Source of the DNA: Actinomadura sp. 7K507
Lineage (GTDB): Bacteria; Actinomycetota; Actinomycetes; Streptosporangiales; Streptosporangiaceae
Length of the DNA stretch: 64,000 nt
Direction: 5' to 3'
NCBI RefSeq assembly: GCF_004348425.1
Contig: NZ_SMKK01000001.1
Span: forward strand, 62,001-126,000
Shown: positions 50,117-58,243 of the stretch, piece by piece
How the letters are laid out: each line of letters begins with the position of its first letter
Position numbering within the stretch: position 1 is the first letter of the stretch
The notes under the pieces: generated by a model
Database searches by the model: none
Told to the model about the DNA's origin: nothing
What the model saw: the letters and a program-made list of their open reading frames with translations, nothing else
Position numbers and translations under genes: made by a program

Positions 50117-50346
50117 CGGGGGCGGAGATGGGCGGCGACCCGGAGGAGTTCGTGATCGGCAACGAGTTCGCCGAGGTCCGCGTGGCGCTGGTGCGTACCA
50201 GGAACGGGAGCCGGCTGCGGGTCAGGGACGCCAAGTCCGGGCGGGAGATCATGCTGTGCCCGCTGGAGCTGGAGTCCCTGACCTGGCAGACGCCGGAGCT
50301 GTTCAGCCGGCTGCTCGCCACCCCCTACGGCCCGGAGGAGGACTGA
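50113..50346 (+). CDS. 77-residue conserved partner of the dioxygenase
   Basis: GTG start overlaps the beta-subunit stop (GTGA), so the gene is tightly coupled. The sequence EFVIGNEFAEVRVALVRTRN, SLTWQTPELFSRLLATPYGP looks like a small beta-strand-rich protein. Only one Cys is present, so it is not a ferredoxin. Similar short proteins accompany ring-hydroxylating dioxygenases in actinobacteria and are sometimes labelled dihydrodiol dehydrogenase, which its size makes unlikely. Function unknown; an assembly or activity factor is a guess. Confidence 0.7.
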   Translation: MTGAEMGGDPEEFVIGNEFAEVRVALVRTRNGSRLRVRDAKSGREIMLCPLELESLTWQTPELFSRLLATPYGPEED

Positions 50347-50453
50347 ACGCCGCCGGTGGTCGAGGGTGCCGCCGTGACGCGGCCGGGGGCAGTCCGGCTG
50401 AACGCCGCCGGTGACCGGGGGTGGCGCCGTGACGCGGCCGGGGGTCAGTCCGC
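50343..50453. repeat. 55-bp tandem duplication between convergent genes
   Basis: CTGAACGCCGCCGGTG begins both copies (50343 and 50398) and GACGCGGCCGGGGG is common to both. The first copy holds the stop of the 77-residue gene, the second the stop of the NTF2-like gene on the other strand. Confidence 0.85.
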
Positions 50454-50831
50454 GAGCGCTTCCCGCGCCCGCTTGATCTCCGAGCGCCGCGCGGAGTCCA
50501 GGTACTCGTCGATGCGGGCGATGCGCCCGTCGCGGACCTGCAGGTACATCGCGGCGTGCAGCTGGAAGTCCTTCCCGCTGGGGAGCCGCCCGTGCAGGAC
50601 GTGCTGCTGGAGAACCCCGTCGCCGGTCTCGGCCTGCCGGACGATCTCGTAGCGCAGCCCGGACACGGCGCGCTGGAGCCCGCCGAGCACCTTCAGATTC
50701 TCCTCGACGCTCTGCTCGATCAGATCGTCGTTGTGCCAGATGACGGCGTCGGGCGCGTAGAGCGCGCGGACGGCCTCGATGTCACCCGACTGGATCGCGG
50801 CGAAGAACTTGTCGACGATTTCACGGCTCAT
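50445..50831 (-). CDS. NTF2/SnoaL-like protein
   Basis: 128 residues, ATG after GAGGAGG. VDKFFAAIQSGDIEAVRALY, APDAVIWHNDDLIEQSVEEN, GKDFQLHAAMYLQVRDGRIA and RIDEYLDSARR are the hallmarks of SnoaL/ketosteroid-isomerase-like proteins. It follows the luciferase-like gene by 9 bp and ends the ligase-LLM-SnoaL operon. Likely an isomerase, hydrolase or epoxide-opening helper for the product of the neighbouring monooxygenase (inference). Confidence 0.82.
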   Translation of the reverse strand: MSREIVDKFFAAIQSGDIEAVRALYAPDAVIWHNDDLIEQSVEENLKVLGGLQRAVSGLRYEIVRQAETGDGVLQQHVLHGRLPSGKDFQLHAAMYLQVRDGRIARIDEYLDSARRSEIKRAREALAD

Positions 50832-50840
50832 GGAGCCTCC

Positions 50841-51842
50841 TCACTTGAATGCCGGGCCGGAAGCGAGCCCAGGGGTCTGGATGACGGTCTCGTAGTCCCA
50901 GCGGCCCTCGACGGGCATCGGGAACACCACGGGCAGGTCGACGCCCGCGTCCCGGTACTCCTGGAGGCGGACCGCGCAGTCGGCGGCGGTGCCGTGGGCG
51001 ACGAACGCGTCCGCCACCGGCTGCGGGACGTGTGCGGCGGCGCCGGCGCGGTCCCCGGTCATCGCCCGTTCCCTGGCCGCGGCCAGGCCCTCCTCGTGCT
51101 CCGCGCCGAACAGGCGTCCGACGGCGGGATGCAGGACGTAGCGCGGCACGACCTGGCGGGCGGCCTCGGCGGCCGTCTCCGGGTCGTCGGACGGGCAGTA
51201 GTGCACCACGCAGGTGATCTCGACCGCCGCGGGGTCGCGGCCGGCGTCCCGCGCCGCGGCGCGCACCGTCGCGACCGCCTCGGCGGCCTGTGCGGGGGAC
51301 ATCAGGTTGAGGATGACGCCGTCGGCGATCCGCCCGGCCAGTGCCTGCATCCGCGGGCCCAGCGCGCCGAGGTGGATGGGCATGTCGGGACGCCGCGGCG
51401 GCCGGTCCAGCGGCACCTGCCCGACCTGGAAGATCTTGCCGGTGAAGCCCGCGGGGTCGCCCGACAGGACGGCCCGGACCACCGACACGTACTCCTCGAT
51501 CATCGTCAGGGGCGGGTGGGGCGGCAGGCCGGCCCGCCCGTTCATCACCGCGTTGGCGGTGCCGAGGCCGAGCCGGAACCGCCCGCCGGACGCCTCGTCG
51601 AGGTCGACGGCCGCCTTCGCCGTGAGCACCGGCGGCCGCAGCGCGGCGTTGGTGATCGCCGTGCCGACACCGGCCCGGGTCGTCGCCGCGACGACGGGGT
51701 GGCACAGCCCCAGGGCGTCGCCGTGCCCCTCGGCGATGAAGACGTCACCGAAGCCCGCGCGCTCCGCGTCCGCGGCGACCGCCGCGATGCGCTCCGGGGG
51801 CAGCCCGCTGTGCGAGGCGATGGAGAGTCCGAGTCGTGTCAT
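50841..51842 (-). CDS. Luciferase-like (LLM) F420- or flavin-dependent oxidoreductase
   Basis: 333 residues. TIM-barrel features: LGLSIASHSGLPPERIAAVA, FGDVFIAEGHGDALGLCHPV, RLGLGTANAVMNGRAGL, MPIHLGALGPRMQALAGRIA, DGVILNLMSPAQ. The N-terminal VAADAERAGF-type pattern is common in actinobacterial F420-dependent reductases and dehydrogenases, but FMN use is possible. ATG overlaps the ligase stop (ATGA). Working with the CoA ligase, it may reduce or oxidise a CoA-bound substrate. Confidence 0.87.
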   Translation of the reverse strand: MTRLGLSIASHSGLPPERIAAVAADAERAGFGDVFIAEGHGDALGLCHPVVAATTRAGVGTAITNAALRPPVLTAKAAVDLDEASGGRFRLGLGTANAVMNGRAGLPPHPPLTMIEEYVSVVRAVLSGDPAGFTGKIFQVGQVPLDRPPRRPDMPIHLGALGPRMQALAGRIADGVILNLMSPAQAAEAVATVRAAARDAGRDPAAVEITCVVHYCPSDDPETAAEAARQVVPRYVLHPAVGRLFGAEHEEGLAAARERAMTGDRAGAAAHVPQPVADAFVAHGTAADCAVRLQEYRDAGVDLPVVFPMPVEGRWDYETVIQTPGLASGPAFK

Positions 51843-53401
51843 CGCGCCAGCTCCTCATTTCGTTCCTGTCCTGCTGCGTCCACGTGCTTGCGGCGCAGTT
51901 CGCGTTTGAGGACCTTCCCGGTCGTCGTCCGGGGAAGGTCGCCGGTGAACTCCACCGTCTTGGGGCATTTGAAGCTCGCCAGGCGTTCCCTGCACCACGC
52001 GATGATGTCGTCCGGGCCGTCCGCCGCCCCGGGCTCGGGGACGATCAGCGCGTGCACGGCCTCGCCCCACCGCGGGTGCGGGACGCCGATGACGGCCGCC
52101 TCGCGTACGCCCGGATGGCCCCCGAGCGCGGCCTCGACCTCGGCGGGGTAGACGTTCTCCCCACCGCTGATGATCATGTCTTTGGCACGGTCCAAGATGT
52201 ACAGGTAGCGATCCGGGGTCAGCCTGACCACGTCGCCGGTGCGGTAGTACCCGTCGGGGGTGAACGCCTCCCGCGTCGCCTCGGCGTCGCGCCAGTAGCC
52301 GCGCAGCAACGTCCCGCCCCTGATCAGCAGCTCGCCCGGAGACCCGGCGGGCACGTCCGCGCCCGCCGGGTCGACGACGCGCACCTCCCAGCCGTAGGCG
52401 ATCCGGCCGGCGCTGCCCAGATGCGGGTGGTCGGGCCGGTGGTCCTCCGGCGCGAGCAGGCTGACCATGCTCTGGCACTCGCTGTTGCCGTAGATCTGCC
52501 GGAACCGGCAGCCGAGCACCTCCAGCGCCGCCGCCAGCGAGGACGGGGTGATCGGCGCCGACCCGTAGGCGATCTCGCGGATCGAGCCGAGGCCGGGGGC
52601 GGTCTCCCGGCGCCGCACCTCCGCCACCAGCATGTCGATGAGGGACGGCCCGGCGGTGAAGAACTCGATCCGGTCGCGTTCGATCGCGTCCACCACCGCG
52701 GCCGGCTCGAAGGCCGTGTGGACGTACAGGGTGCCCGCCGTCAGGAACGTCTGCAGCGCCTGCCCGAAGCCGGCCAGATGGAACAGCGGCATGATCTGCA
52801 GATGCCGGGATCCGGCGACCTGGTCGCCGATCTCCAGCGCGAACGCCGAGAGTGCCTGCACAAGCGCGCCGTGGCGCAGCGGGATGCCCTTGGGCCGTCC
52901 GGTGGTGCCGCTGGTGTGCAGGAGGGCCATCACCTCCTCGCCGGTCAGGTCCGGCCTGGGCGGAGGAGGAGCCGACAACGCGGCCCCGCCGGTCCAGCCG
53001 TCGGGCACGTCCCCGCCGCCGATCACCACCCGGCCGCCCGGTACTCCCCCGGCCTGCTCGACGGACGCGACGAACTCGGCGTCGGCCGCCACGGCCACCG
53101 GCTCCAGCAACTCGAACAGCCCGGAGAGTTCGACGGGCGACATCCGCCAGTTGATGAACGCCGGGATCGCCCCGACCCGCATCAGCGCCAGCGCGTGGAC
53201 GAGGAAGTCGGCGCTGTTCTTGGCCATCACGGCGACGACGTCGCCCGCGCCGACCCCGAGCCCGGACCAGCCGCCGGCCCGCAGCTCCAGCGTCTCCCAC
53301 AGCTCCCGGTAGGTGTGGCGGGCGCCCCGGTCGTCGATGAGGGCGAGCGCGTCGGGCCGGACCGTGGCCCGCCAGTCGATCACATGTATCCAGCTCTGCA
53401 C
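51839..53401 (-). CDS. AMP-forming acyl/aryl-CoA ligase
   Basis: 520 residues from a GTG at 53401 with GGGGAG upstream; the open frame extends further but without a ribosome-binding site or family similarity. VMALLHTSGTTGRPKGIPLR (phosphate loop), IYGNSECQSMVSL, GYYRTGDVVRLTPDRYLYIL, DRAKDMIISGGENVYPAEVE, and catalytic Lys in RTTTGKVLKREL. Activates a fatty or aromatic acid as its CoA thioester. First gene of a three-gene operon with the LLM and SnoaL genes. Confidence 0.93.
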   Translation of the reverse strand: MQSWIHVIDWRATVRPDALALIDDRGARHTYRELWETLELRAGGWSGLGVGAGDVVAVMAKNSADFLVHALALMRVGAIPAFINWRMSPVELSGLFELLEPVAVAADAEFVASVEQAGGVPGGRVVIGGGDVPDGWTGGAALSAPPPPRPDLTGEEVMALLHTSGTTGRPKGIPLRHGALVQALSAFALEIGDQVAGSRHLQIMPLFHLAGFGQALQTFLTAGTLYVHTAFEPAAVVDAIERDRIEFFTAGPSLIDMLVAEVRRRETAPGLGSIREIAYGSAPITPSSLAAALEVLGCRFRQIYGNSECQSMVSLLAPEDHRPDHPHLGSAGRIAYGWEVRVVDPAGADVPAGSPGELLIRGGTLLRGYWRDAEATREAFTPDGYYRTGDVVRLTPDRYLYILDRAKDMIISGGENVYPAEVEAALGGHPGVREAAVIGVPHPRWGEAVHALIVPEPGAADGPDDIIAWCRERLASFKCPKTVEFTGDLPRTTTGKVLKRELRRKHVDAAGQERNEELAR

Positions 53402-53605
53402 CGGCGCTCCCCTCTGTCCCGTCCGGCCAATGTTGGCAGAGAACGTTTCTGTAGAACAGACCCATGCGGAACTTATCAGCCCGACCTGCCCATCCCTGCA
53501 GAGCGGCGGCAAGCCTCCGCATCTCTGTCGCCCCGCCTCTTGCCCGGCCGACCGTGCACCGCATAGTTTCCCACTATTCACTGGCAATGTTCAGGAGGGC
53601 GTGCG

Positions 53606-54667
53606 GTGCGAGTACTGGTGCGGGGCCTTGTGTCGGTCACGATCGTGCTGGGGGTGGCCGCGGTGCCGGTGCCCGCGCACGCCGCGCCGCCCGAGGGCTG
53701 GCGCGAGGTCGCGCTGCCGTTCCTGTGGCCCCGCAACACCATGTCCACCGTGGACGCCACCGGGCCGGACAGCGTCTGGGTCGCGGGCGTCCAGGGCCGG
53801 TACCCGATCTTCGCGCCGCCGCTGGGGACCATCATCTGGAGCTACGGCAACCCCGTCGTCCGGCGCTGGGACGGCTCCCGCTGGCACGAGTACCCCCTGA
53901 ACGGCTGGGAGGCCGACGGGCGGTTCGGCGGGCTGTCCGCCCACGGCGACCAGGTGTGGATCTGGGGCCAGAAGGGCGCGTCCACCTACGTCGCCCGCTT
54001 CGACGGGACTGCGTTCCAGCGCGTGGCCACGACCTCCGTCCCCGGCCTGGAGGTCCTGTCGGTCGACACCGGTCCGGGCGGCACCTGGCTGCACGGCCGC
54101 GACGCCGACCAGGACAACCAGGTGTACCGCTGGACCGGCACCGCCTTCGAGAAGCAGACGCTGCCCCCGCACTACGACCCCGCCGCGGTGGTGTCGACCG
54201 GCCCATCGCAGGCGTGGGTGGTGGGCAGCTACCAGCCGCCCGGCACCAAGGCCGCCAAGGCCGCGCTGCGCTGGGACGGCACGTCCTGGACGCCGGTACC
54301 CGTCCCCGGCACGCACGACGGCTCCCGCCTGATGAAGGCGTACGCCACCACCATCGGCGAGGTCTGGGCGGCCGGCGGCTTCGGCCCCGACCGGGTGTTC
54401 CGCATGTCCGGCGGCACCTGGACGGCGGTCGAAAGCCCGGCGAACTCCGCCCTCGTCGGCGTCGACGGCACCGGCTCGGCCGTCCTCGCGGGCTCGGTGG
54501 GCAACGAGGGCACGATCCACACCCGCGACGGCGGCGCCTGGACGACGACCGCCTTCCCGTCGTCCCCCTGGATCCGTTTCCGGTCGGCGTCAGGGGTCCC
54601 GGGCACGTCCACGCTCTGGGCGATCGGGCACCGGGAGAGCACTCCGGCCGTCCTCACCGGCGAATGA
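53606..54667 (+). CDS. Secreted beta-propeller-like protein
   Basis: 353 residues from a GTG with CAGGAGGG upstream. Signal peptide ends AHA before APPEGWREV. Repeating pattern of Trp and Asp-rich blades: DSVWVAGVQGRYPIF, VVRRWDGSRWHEY, DQVWIWGQKGASTYVARFDG, GEVWAAGGFGPDRVFRMSGG, and so on every 45-55 residues, as in secreted actinomycete proteins with sialidase- or Kelch-like propellers. No catalytic residues recognised; probably an extracellular binding protein. Divergent from the ligase operon. Confidence 0.75.
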   Translation: MRVLVRGLVSVTIVLGVAAVPVPAHAAPPEGWREVALPFLWPRNTMSTVDATGPDSVWVAGVQGRYPIFAPPLGTIIWSYGNPVVRRWDGSRWHEYPLNGWEADGRFGGLSAHGDQVWIWGQKGASTYVARFDGTAFQRVATTSVPGLEVLSVDTGPGGTWLHGRDADQDNQVYRWTGTAFEKQTLPPHYDPAAVVSTGPSQAWVVGSYQPPGTKAAKAALRWDGTSWTPVPVPGTHDGSRLMKAYATTIGEVWAAGGFGPDRVFRMSGGTWTAVESPANSALVGVDGTGSAVLAGSVGNEGTIHTRDGGAWTTTAFPSSPWIRFRSASGVPGTSTLWAIGHRESTPAVLTGE

Positions 54668-54698
54668 CGCGCGGGGCGCCGACCCGGGCCGCTCCCCT

Positions 54699-55526
54699 CT
54701 AGGAGGCGGGGGTGTTCGCGTCGACGGAGTCCTGGCCCAGCTGGCGCACCTCGCGGTAGACGTGGCCCCGGAGGTGGGCGAACTCGGGCAGTTCCTTCGT
54801 GGTGAGCTGGTCGCGGGGGCGTGGCAGGTCGACTTCGATGATTCCGCGTACGCGGGTGGGGCGCGGCGTCAGCGCGATGACGCGGTCGGCCAGGTAGACC
54901 GCCTCGTCGATGTCGTGGGTCACGAAGACGACCGTCACGCCGTAGTCGTGGCGGAGTTCAAGGGTCAGGTCCTCCAGGTCCGCTCGGGTCTGCGCGTCCA
55001 GGGAGGCGAAGGGCTCGTCCATGAGCAGGATCTGGGGTTCGTACGCGAGAGCGCGGGCGATCGCCACCCGCTGCTGCATGCCGCCCGAAAGCTGCCACGG
55101 GTAGCGCCGGCTGGCGTCGGCGAGGCCGACGGCCTTCAGCGAGTCGTCGATGAGGCTCTGGCGCTTCTTCTTGTCCAGTTTCTTGCGGCGCAGCGGGAAG
55201 GCGACGTTCTGCTCCACTGACATCCACGGGAAGAGCGACCTGCTGTAGTCCTGGAAGACGATCGCCATGTCCTCCGGCGTGCGGTCGACCTGCCGGCCGT
55301 CGACGCGCACGTGGCCGCTCGTGGCGGGCATCAGCCCGGAGAGGCAGCGCAGCAGCGTGGTCTTGCCGCAGCCGGAGGGGCCGACAACGCACAGGAACTC
55401 GCTGCGCGCGACGGTGAAGCTGATCTCGTCGATCGCGTGCACCGCCTGGCCGCCGCCGCCGTACACCTTGCCGAGGCCGTCGACCTCGAGCATCGGCGCT
55501 TCGCCGGACTTCGGGACGCTGGTCAT
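54699..55526 (-). CDS. ABC transporter ATPase, nitrate/sulfonate/taurine class
   Basis: 275 residues. Walker A GPSGCGKTT, Q-loop VFQDYSRSLFPWMSVEQNVA, signature LSGGMQQRVAIARALAY, Walker B ILLMDEPFASLD, H-loop VFVTHDIDEAVYLADRV: SsuB/TauB/NrtD type. Its ATG shares an A with the stop of a 19-codon mini-ORF. With two permeases upstream it forms an importer; the binding protein is probably the one at 60035. Confidence 0.93.
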   Translation of the reverse strand: MTSVPKSGEAPMLEVDGLGKVYGGGGQAVHAIDEISFTVARSEFLCVVGPSGCGKTTLLRCLSGLMPATSGHVRVDGRQVDRTPEDMAIVFQDYSRSLFPWMSVEQNVAFPLRRKKLDKKKRQSLIDDSLKAVGLADASRRYPWQLSGGMQQRVAIARALAYEPQILLMDEPFASLDAQTRADLEDLTLELRHDYGVTVVFVTHDIDEAVYLADRVIALTPRPTRVRGIIEVDLPRPRDQLTTKELPEFAHLRGHVYREVRQLGQDSVDANTPAS

Positions 55527-55585
55527 CAGAACGCTCCTTCGCCGTACACGTTGCCGGGCCCGCCCGCCATCGGAGCCCCCGCCAT
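55526..55585 (-). CDS. 19-codon mini-ORF coupled on both sides
   Basis: ATG shares a base with the permease stop (TGATG at 55585) and its own stop shares a base with the ATPase ATG (TGATG at 55526). Product MAGAPMAGGPGNVYGEGAF. Its end (EGAF) repeats the permease end (EGAS) because GAAGGAGCGTYCTGATG occurs at both boundaries, so it arose by a junction duplication. Possibly only a translation relay rather than a functional peptide. Confidence 0.45.
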   Translation of the reverse strand: MAGAPMAGGPGNVYGEGAF

Positions 55586-56355
55586 CAGGACGCTCCTTCT
55601 CGCGCTCCGCGGTGCCAGCGCAGCGCGCGGCGCTCGATGGCGCCGAAGGCGAGGTTGAGCAGGTAGCCGAGGATTCCGAGCAGCACCATCCCCGACCACA
55701 TCTCGGGGATCGCGAAGGTGCGCTGGGCTTCGAGGATGAAGTAGCCGATCCCGCGGGTGCTGGCGACCATCTCGCTGATCACCATCAGGATCAGCGACAG
55801 CGACAGCGCGACGCGCGTCCCGGCGAAGATCTGCGGTGCGGCGGCCGGCAGCACGACGTGCAGCAGGCGGTCGCGGCGGCTGACGCGGTACGCCCGCGCG
55901 CTGTCGAGGAGCCCGGGGTCCACCCCGCGCACGCCGTCGACGGTGTGCATCAGGATGGGGAACAGGCCGACCATCAGGATGATGAACACCTTCATGCTCG
56001 TGCCGACGCCGAGCACGACGATGCCGAACGGGATCAGCGCCGGCGGCGGGATCGCCCGGACGAACTCGATGACCGGGGCCAGCGCGGTCCGCAGCGGCCG
56101 GACCAGGCCGACGAGGATCCCGAGCGGCACGCCGATGACGATCGCCAGCGCGAAGCCGGCGAACATGTTGACCAGGCTCGGGACGACGTCCGAGCCGACC
56201 CGCTCGAAGAGCCACGTCTCCTGGAAGACCGAGAGGATCCGCGTCAGCGGCGGGTAGAAGATGTTGGTGCTGCCGGCCGACCACAGCCCCCAGCCGAGCA
56301 GGACGAGGATCGGCGCCGCGATCTGGATGGCGAGGAGCACCGCGCGACGGTTCAT
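55585..56355 (-). CDS. ABC transporter permease (SsuC/TauC class) 1
   Basis: 256 residues. Five to six helices (AVLLAIQIAAPILVLLGWGL, VNMFAGFALAIVIGVPLGIL, MKVFIILMVGLFPILMHTVD) and the coupling loop DSARAYRVSRRDRLLHVVLP, equivalent to the EAA motif. ATG overlaps the stop of the other permease (ATGA). Confidence 0.9.
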   Translation of the reverse strand: MNRRAVLLAIQIAAPILVLLGWGLWSAGSTNIFYPPLTRILSVFQETWLFERVGSDVVPSLVNMFAGFALAIVIGVPLGILVGLVRPLRTALAPVIEFVRAIPPPALIPFGIVVLGVGTSMKVFIILMVGLFPILMHTVDGVRGVDPGLLDSARAYRVSRRDRLLHVVLPAAAPQIFAGTRVALSLSLILMVISEMVASTRGIGYFILEAQRTFAIPEMWSGMVLLGILGYLLNLAFGAIERRALRWHRGAREGAS

Positions 56356-57194
56356 CGGACGGCCTCCTGGGCTCGTTGCGACGGGTGCCACCTCAGCAGC
56401 CGTTTCTCTACCGCGACGAACACCAGGTTGAGCAGGACGCCGAGCAGCCCGGTCGCGATGATGAGCGCGTACATGAGCTGGTACTGGCCGCCCGCTTGCG
56501 CCACGGCGATCGACTGGCCGAGACCGGGCGCCCCGATCACCAGCTCGGCGGTGACGCAGAGGATCAGCGCGGTGGTCGACGCGACGCGCAGCCCGGTGGC
56601 GATGTAGGGCACCGCGCTGGGCAGCACGACCGACAGCAGCCGGTCGTGCGGGCGCGCCCGGAACGAGCGCGCGGTTTCGAGGGCGACGGGTTCTATGTCG
56701 CGCATGCCGTAGATGGTGGCGATGAGGATGGGCCAGCTCGCCGCGAACGTGGCGAGGAAGACCTTGCCCTGCAGGCCGGTGCCGAGGACGAGGACGACGA
56801 GCGGGATGAGCGCGACCGACGGGATCGGGCGCAGGAACTCGATGACCGCGTTCGTGGCCGCGTGCAGGACCTTGCTCGACCCGATCGCCATCCCGAGCAG
56901 CACCGCGATCACCACGGCGAGACCGAAGCTGATCGCCCAGCCTCGCAGGGTGTGGCCGACGGCGGTCCACAGCTCGGCGCCGCCCGCCATCCCGGCGAGT
57001 TCGCGCAGGTCACTGGAGATGCGCGGGAACGTCTCCTCCGGCAGCAGCCCGAAGATCGTGGAGAGCTCCAGTGCGGCCAGCACCGCCACGAGCCCGGCCA
57101 CGCCGAGAAGTGCGTCGGTGAACTTGGAAGACCGCGGGATTCGCCATCTCGCGCGGGGGATAATCGACGTCGACATGGTCGAAGTCCGGGTCAA
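56352..57194 (-). CDS. ABC transporter permease (SsuC/TauC class) 2
   Basis: 280 residues if started at TTG 57194, the only candidate with a good ribosome-binding site (GGAAGGAG); ATG 57176 is the alternative. ALLGVAVLVAVLAALELST-type helices, AISFGLAVVIAVLLGMAIGS, FLATFAASWPILIATIYGMR and the coupling loop ETARSFRARPHDRLLSVVLP. First gene of the transporter operon, behind the promoter at 57349-57378. Confidence 0.87.
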   Translation of the reverse strand: MTRTSTMSTSIIPRARWRIPRSSKFTDALLGVAGLVAVLAALELSTIFGLLPEETFPRISSDLRELAGMAGGAELWTAVGHTLRGWAISFGLAVVIAVLLGMAIGSSKVLHAATNAVIEFLRPIPSVALIPLVVLVLGTGLQGKVFLATFAASWPILIATIYGMRDIEPVALETARSFRARPHDRLLSVVLPSAVPYIATGLRVASTTALILCVTAELVIGAPGLGQSIAVAQAGGQYQLMYALIIATGLLGVLLNLVFVAVEKRLLRWHPSQRAQEAVR

Positions 57195-57348
57195 CGGAGG
57201 CTCCTTCCGGGTGCGGCTGCTGTCACACCCGCATCGGCGGGTCGGCCGGCCCTGGCCGCAGATGGTGGACATCAAGGCACGTCGAGACATCGCGGACTGC
57301 TCGGATGACACGGCGGCCGCCGCGGGATTGCGATTCAGCCTTATACTG

Positions 57349-57378
57349 AAGGTATTCAGCATGATGATTATCTGTCAA
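57349..57378 (-). promoter_or_regulatory. Promoter of the permease operon with operator-like repeats
   Basis: Minus-strand TTGACA (57378-57373), 18-bp spacer, TACCTT (57354-57349). TGATGATTATC (57362-57372) lies beside the -35 and inverted repeat CTGAA-N4-TTCAG (57346-57359) covers the -10. Candidate binding region of the GntR protein encoded next door. Confidence 0.6.
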
Positions 57379-57449
57379 GACGTGGCGACTGCTGCCCTGG
57401 CCGCTCGCCGACCTGCCGCAATTCGACCGACGTACGTGGGGAGCAACCG

Positions 57450-58154
57450 ATGAGTCGTCCCGAGCAGACCGGCCGCGCCGAATGGCGGCTGTCGCGCGCC
57501 GAAGCCATCGCACGCGAGATCGAGCGCAAGATCCTGGAGTCCTCGCTGCCCGACGGCAGCCGGCTGGGCACCAAGGAGGACCTGCGGCAGGAGTACGGCG
57601 TCGCGGTAGGGACCGTCAACGAGGCGGTCCGGCTGCTCGAGACGCGCGGCGTCGTGTCGGCCAAGCCGGGTCCCGGCGGCGGCCTGTTCACCCTCCGCAC
57701 TCCGGGCCACGTGCGCATCAAGCACCTGACCCTCGGCCTGCGCGAGGACGGCGTGACCAGCGCGAACTGCCTGGCGGTGCGCGACGCCCTCGAAGAGCCC
57801 ATCCTGATGGACGCCGCGACGCACCGAACCGACGACGACCTGGCGGATCTGCGCGAGCTGCTCGATGACATGAACGAGCAGCGCACCGACGCCGGCAAGT
57901 TCCTGCGCGCCAACTGGGCCGTGCACCGGCGGCTGGCCGCCATCACCCCCAACACGGTCCTGCGCGTCATCTACAACACCATGCTCGACATGATCGAGAA
58001 CGAGATCGAGCACGTCAGCACCGACGAGCTGTTCACGGCCAGCAAGACCTTCCGCACCCACGTGGCGCTCGTCGACGCGGTCGAGTCCCAGGACCCCGCC
58101 CGCGTGCGCCGCGCCGTCCGCCGCCACAGCCCGCCCACGAGCGTCGTCGACTAG
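57450..58154 (+). CDS. GntR-family regulator, FCD (FadR) subfamily
   Basis: 234 residues, ATG after GGGGAG. N-terminal winged helix: EAIAREIERKILESSLPDGS, RLGTKEDLRQEYGVAVGTVN, EAVRLLETRGVVSAKPGPGG. C-terminal all-helical FCD domain with metal/ligand His and Asp candidates (NWAVHRRLAAITPNTVLRVI, FRTHVALVDAVESQDPARVR). Divergent from the transporter operon; likely repressor of it and of the amidohydrolase and binding-protein genes, released by an acidic catabolite (inference). Confidence 0.9.
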   Translation: MSRPEQTGRAEWRLSRAEAIAREIERKILESSLPDGSRLGTKEDLRQEYGVAVGTVNEAVRLLETRGVVSAKPGPGGGLFTLRTPGHVRIKHLTLGLREDGVTSANCLAVRDALEEPILMDAATHRTDDDLADLRELLDDMNEQRTDAGKFLRANWAVHRRLAAITPNTVLRVIYNTMLDMIENEIEHVSTDELFTASKTFRTHVALVDAVESQDPARVRRAVRRHSPPTSVVD

Positions 58155-58243
58155 ACACGCCATGAGTGGACACGCCATGAGCCAGCCCACCGTGAGCTAG
58201 CCCCGCCATGAAGCCAGCCCACCGTGTCCTAGCCCGCCGGGGC
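58155..58243. repeat. Short direct repeats between convergent genes
   Basis: GACACGCCATGAG occurs twice (near 58155 and 58168) and CCAGCCCACCGTG twice (near 58182 and 58213). They lie between the GntR stop and the amidohydrolase stop and look like slippage products. A 12-codon plus-strand ORF (58162-58200) results but is not considered a gene. Confidence 0.6.

Noticed and set aside
50113-50346. Ferredoxin of the ring-hydroxylating dioxygenase
   Set aside because: Size fits but only one Cys and no Rieske His are present.
53425-53455. SOS (LexA) box before the ligase operon
   Set aside because: AGAACGTTTCTGTAGAAC contains TTCT-N2-AGAA but not the GAAC-N4-GTTC arrangement of actinobacterial LexA sites.
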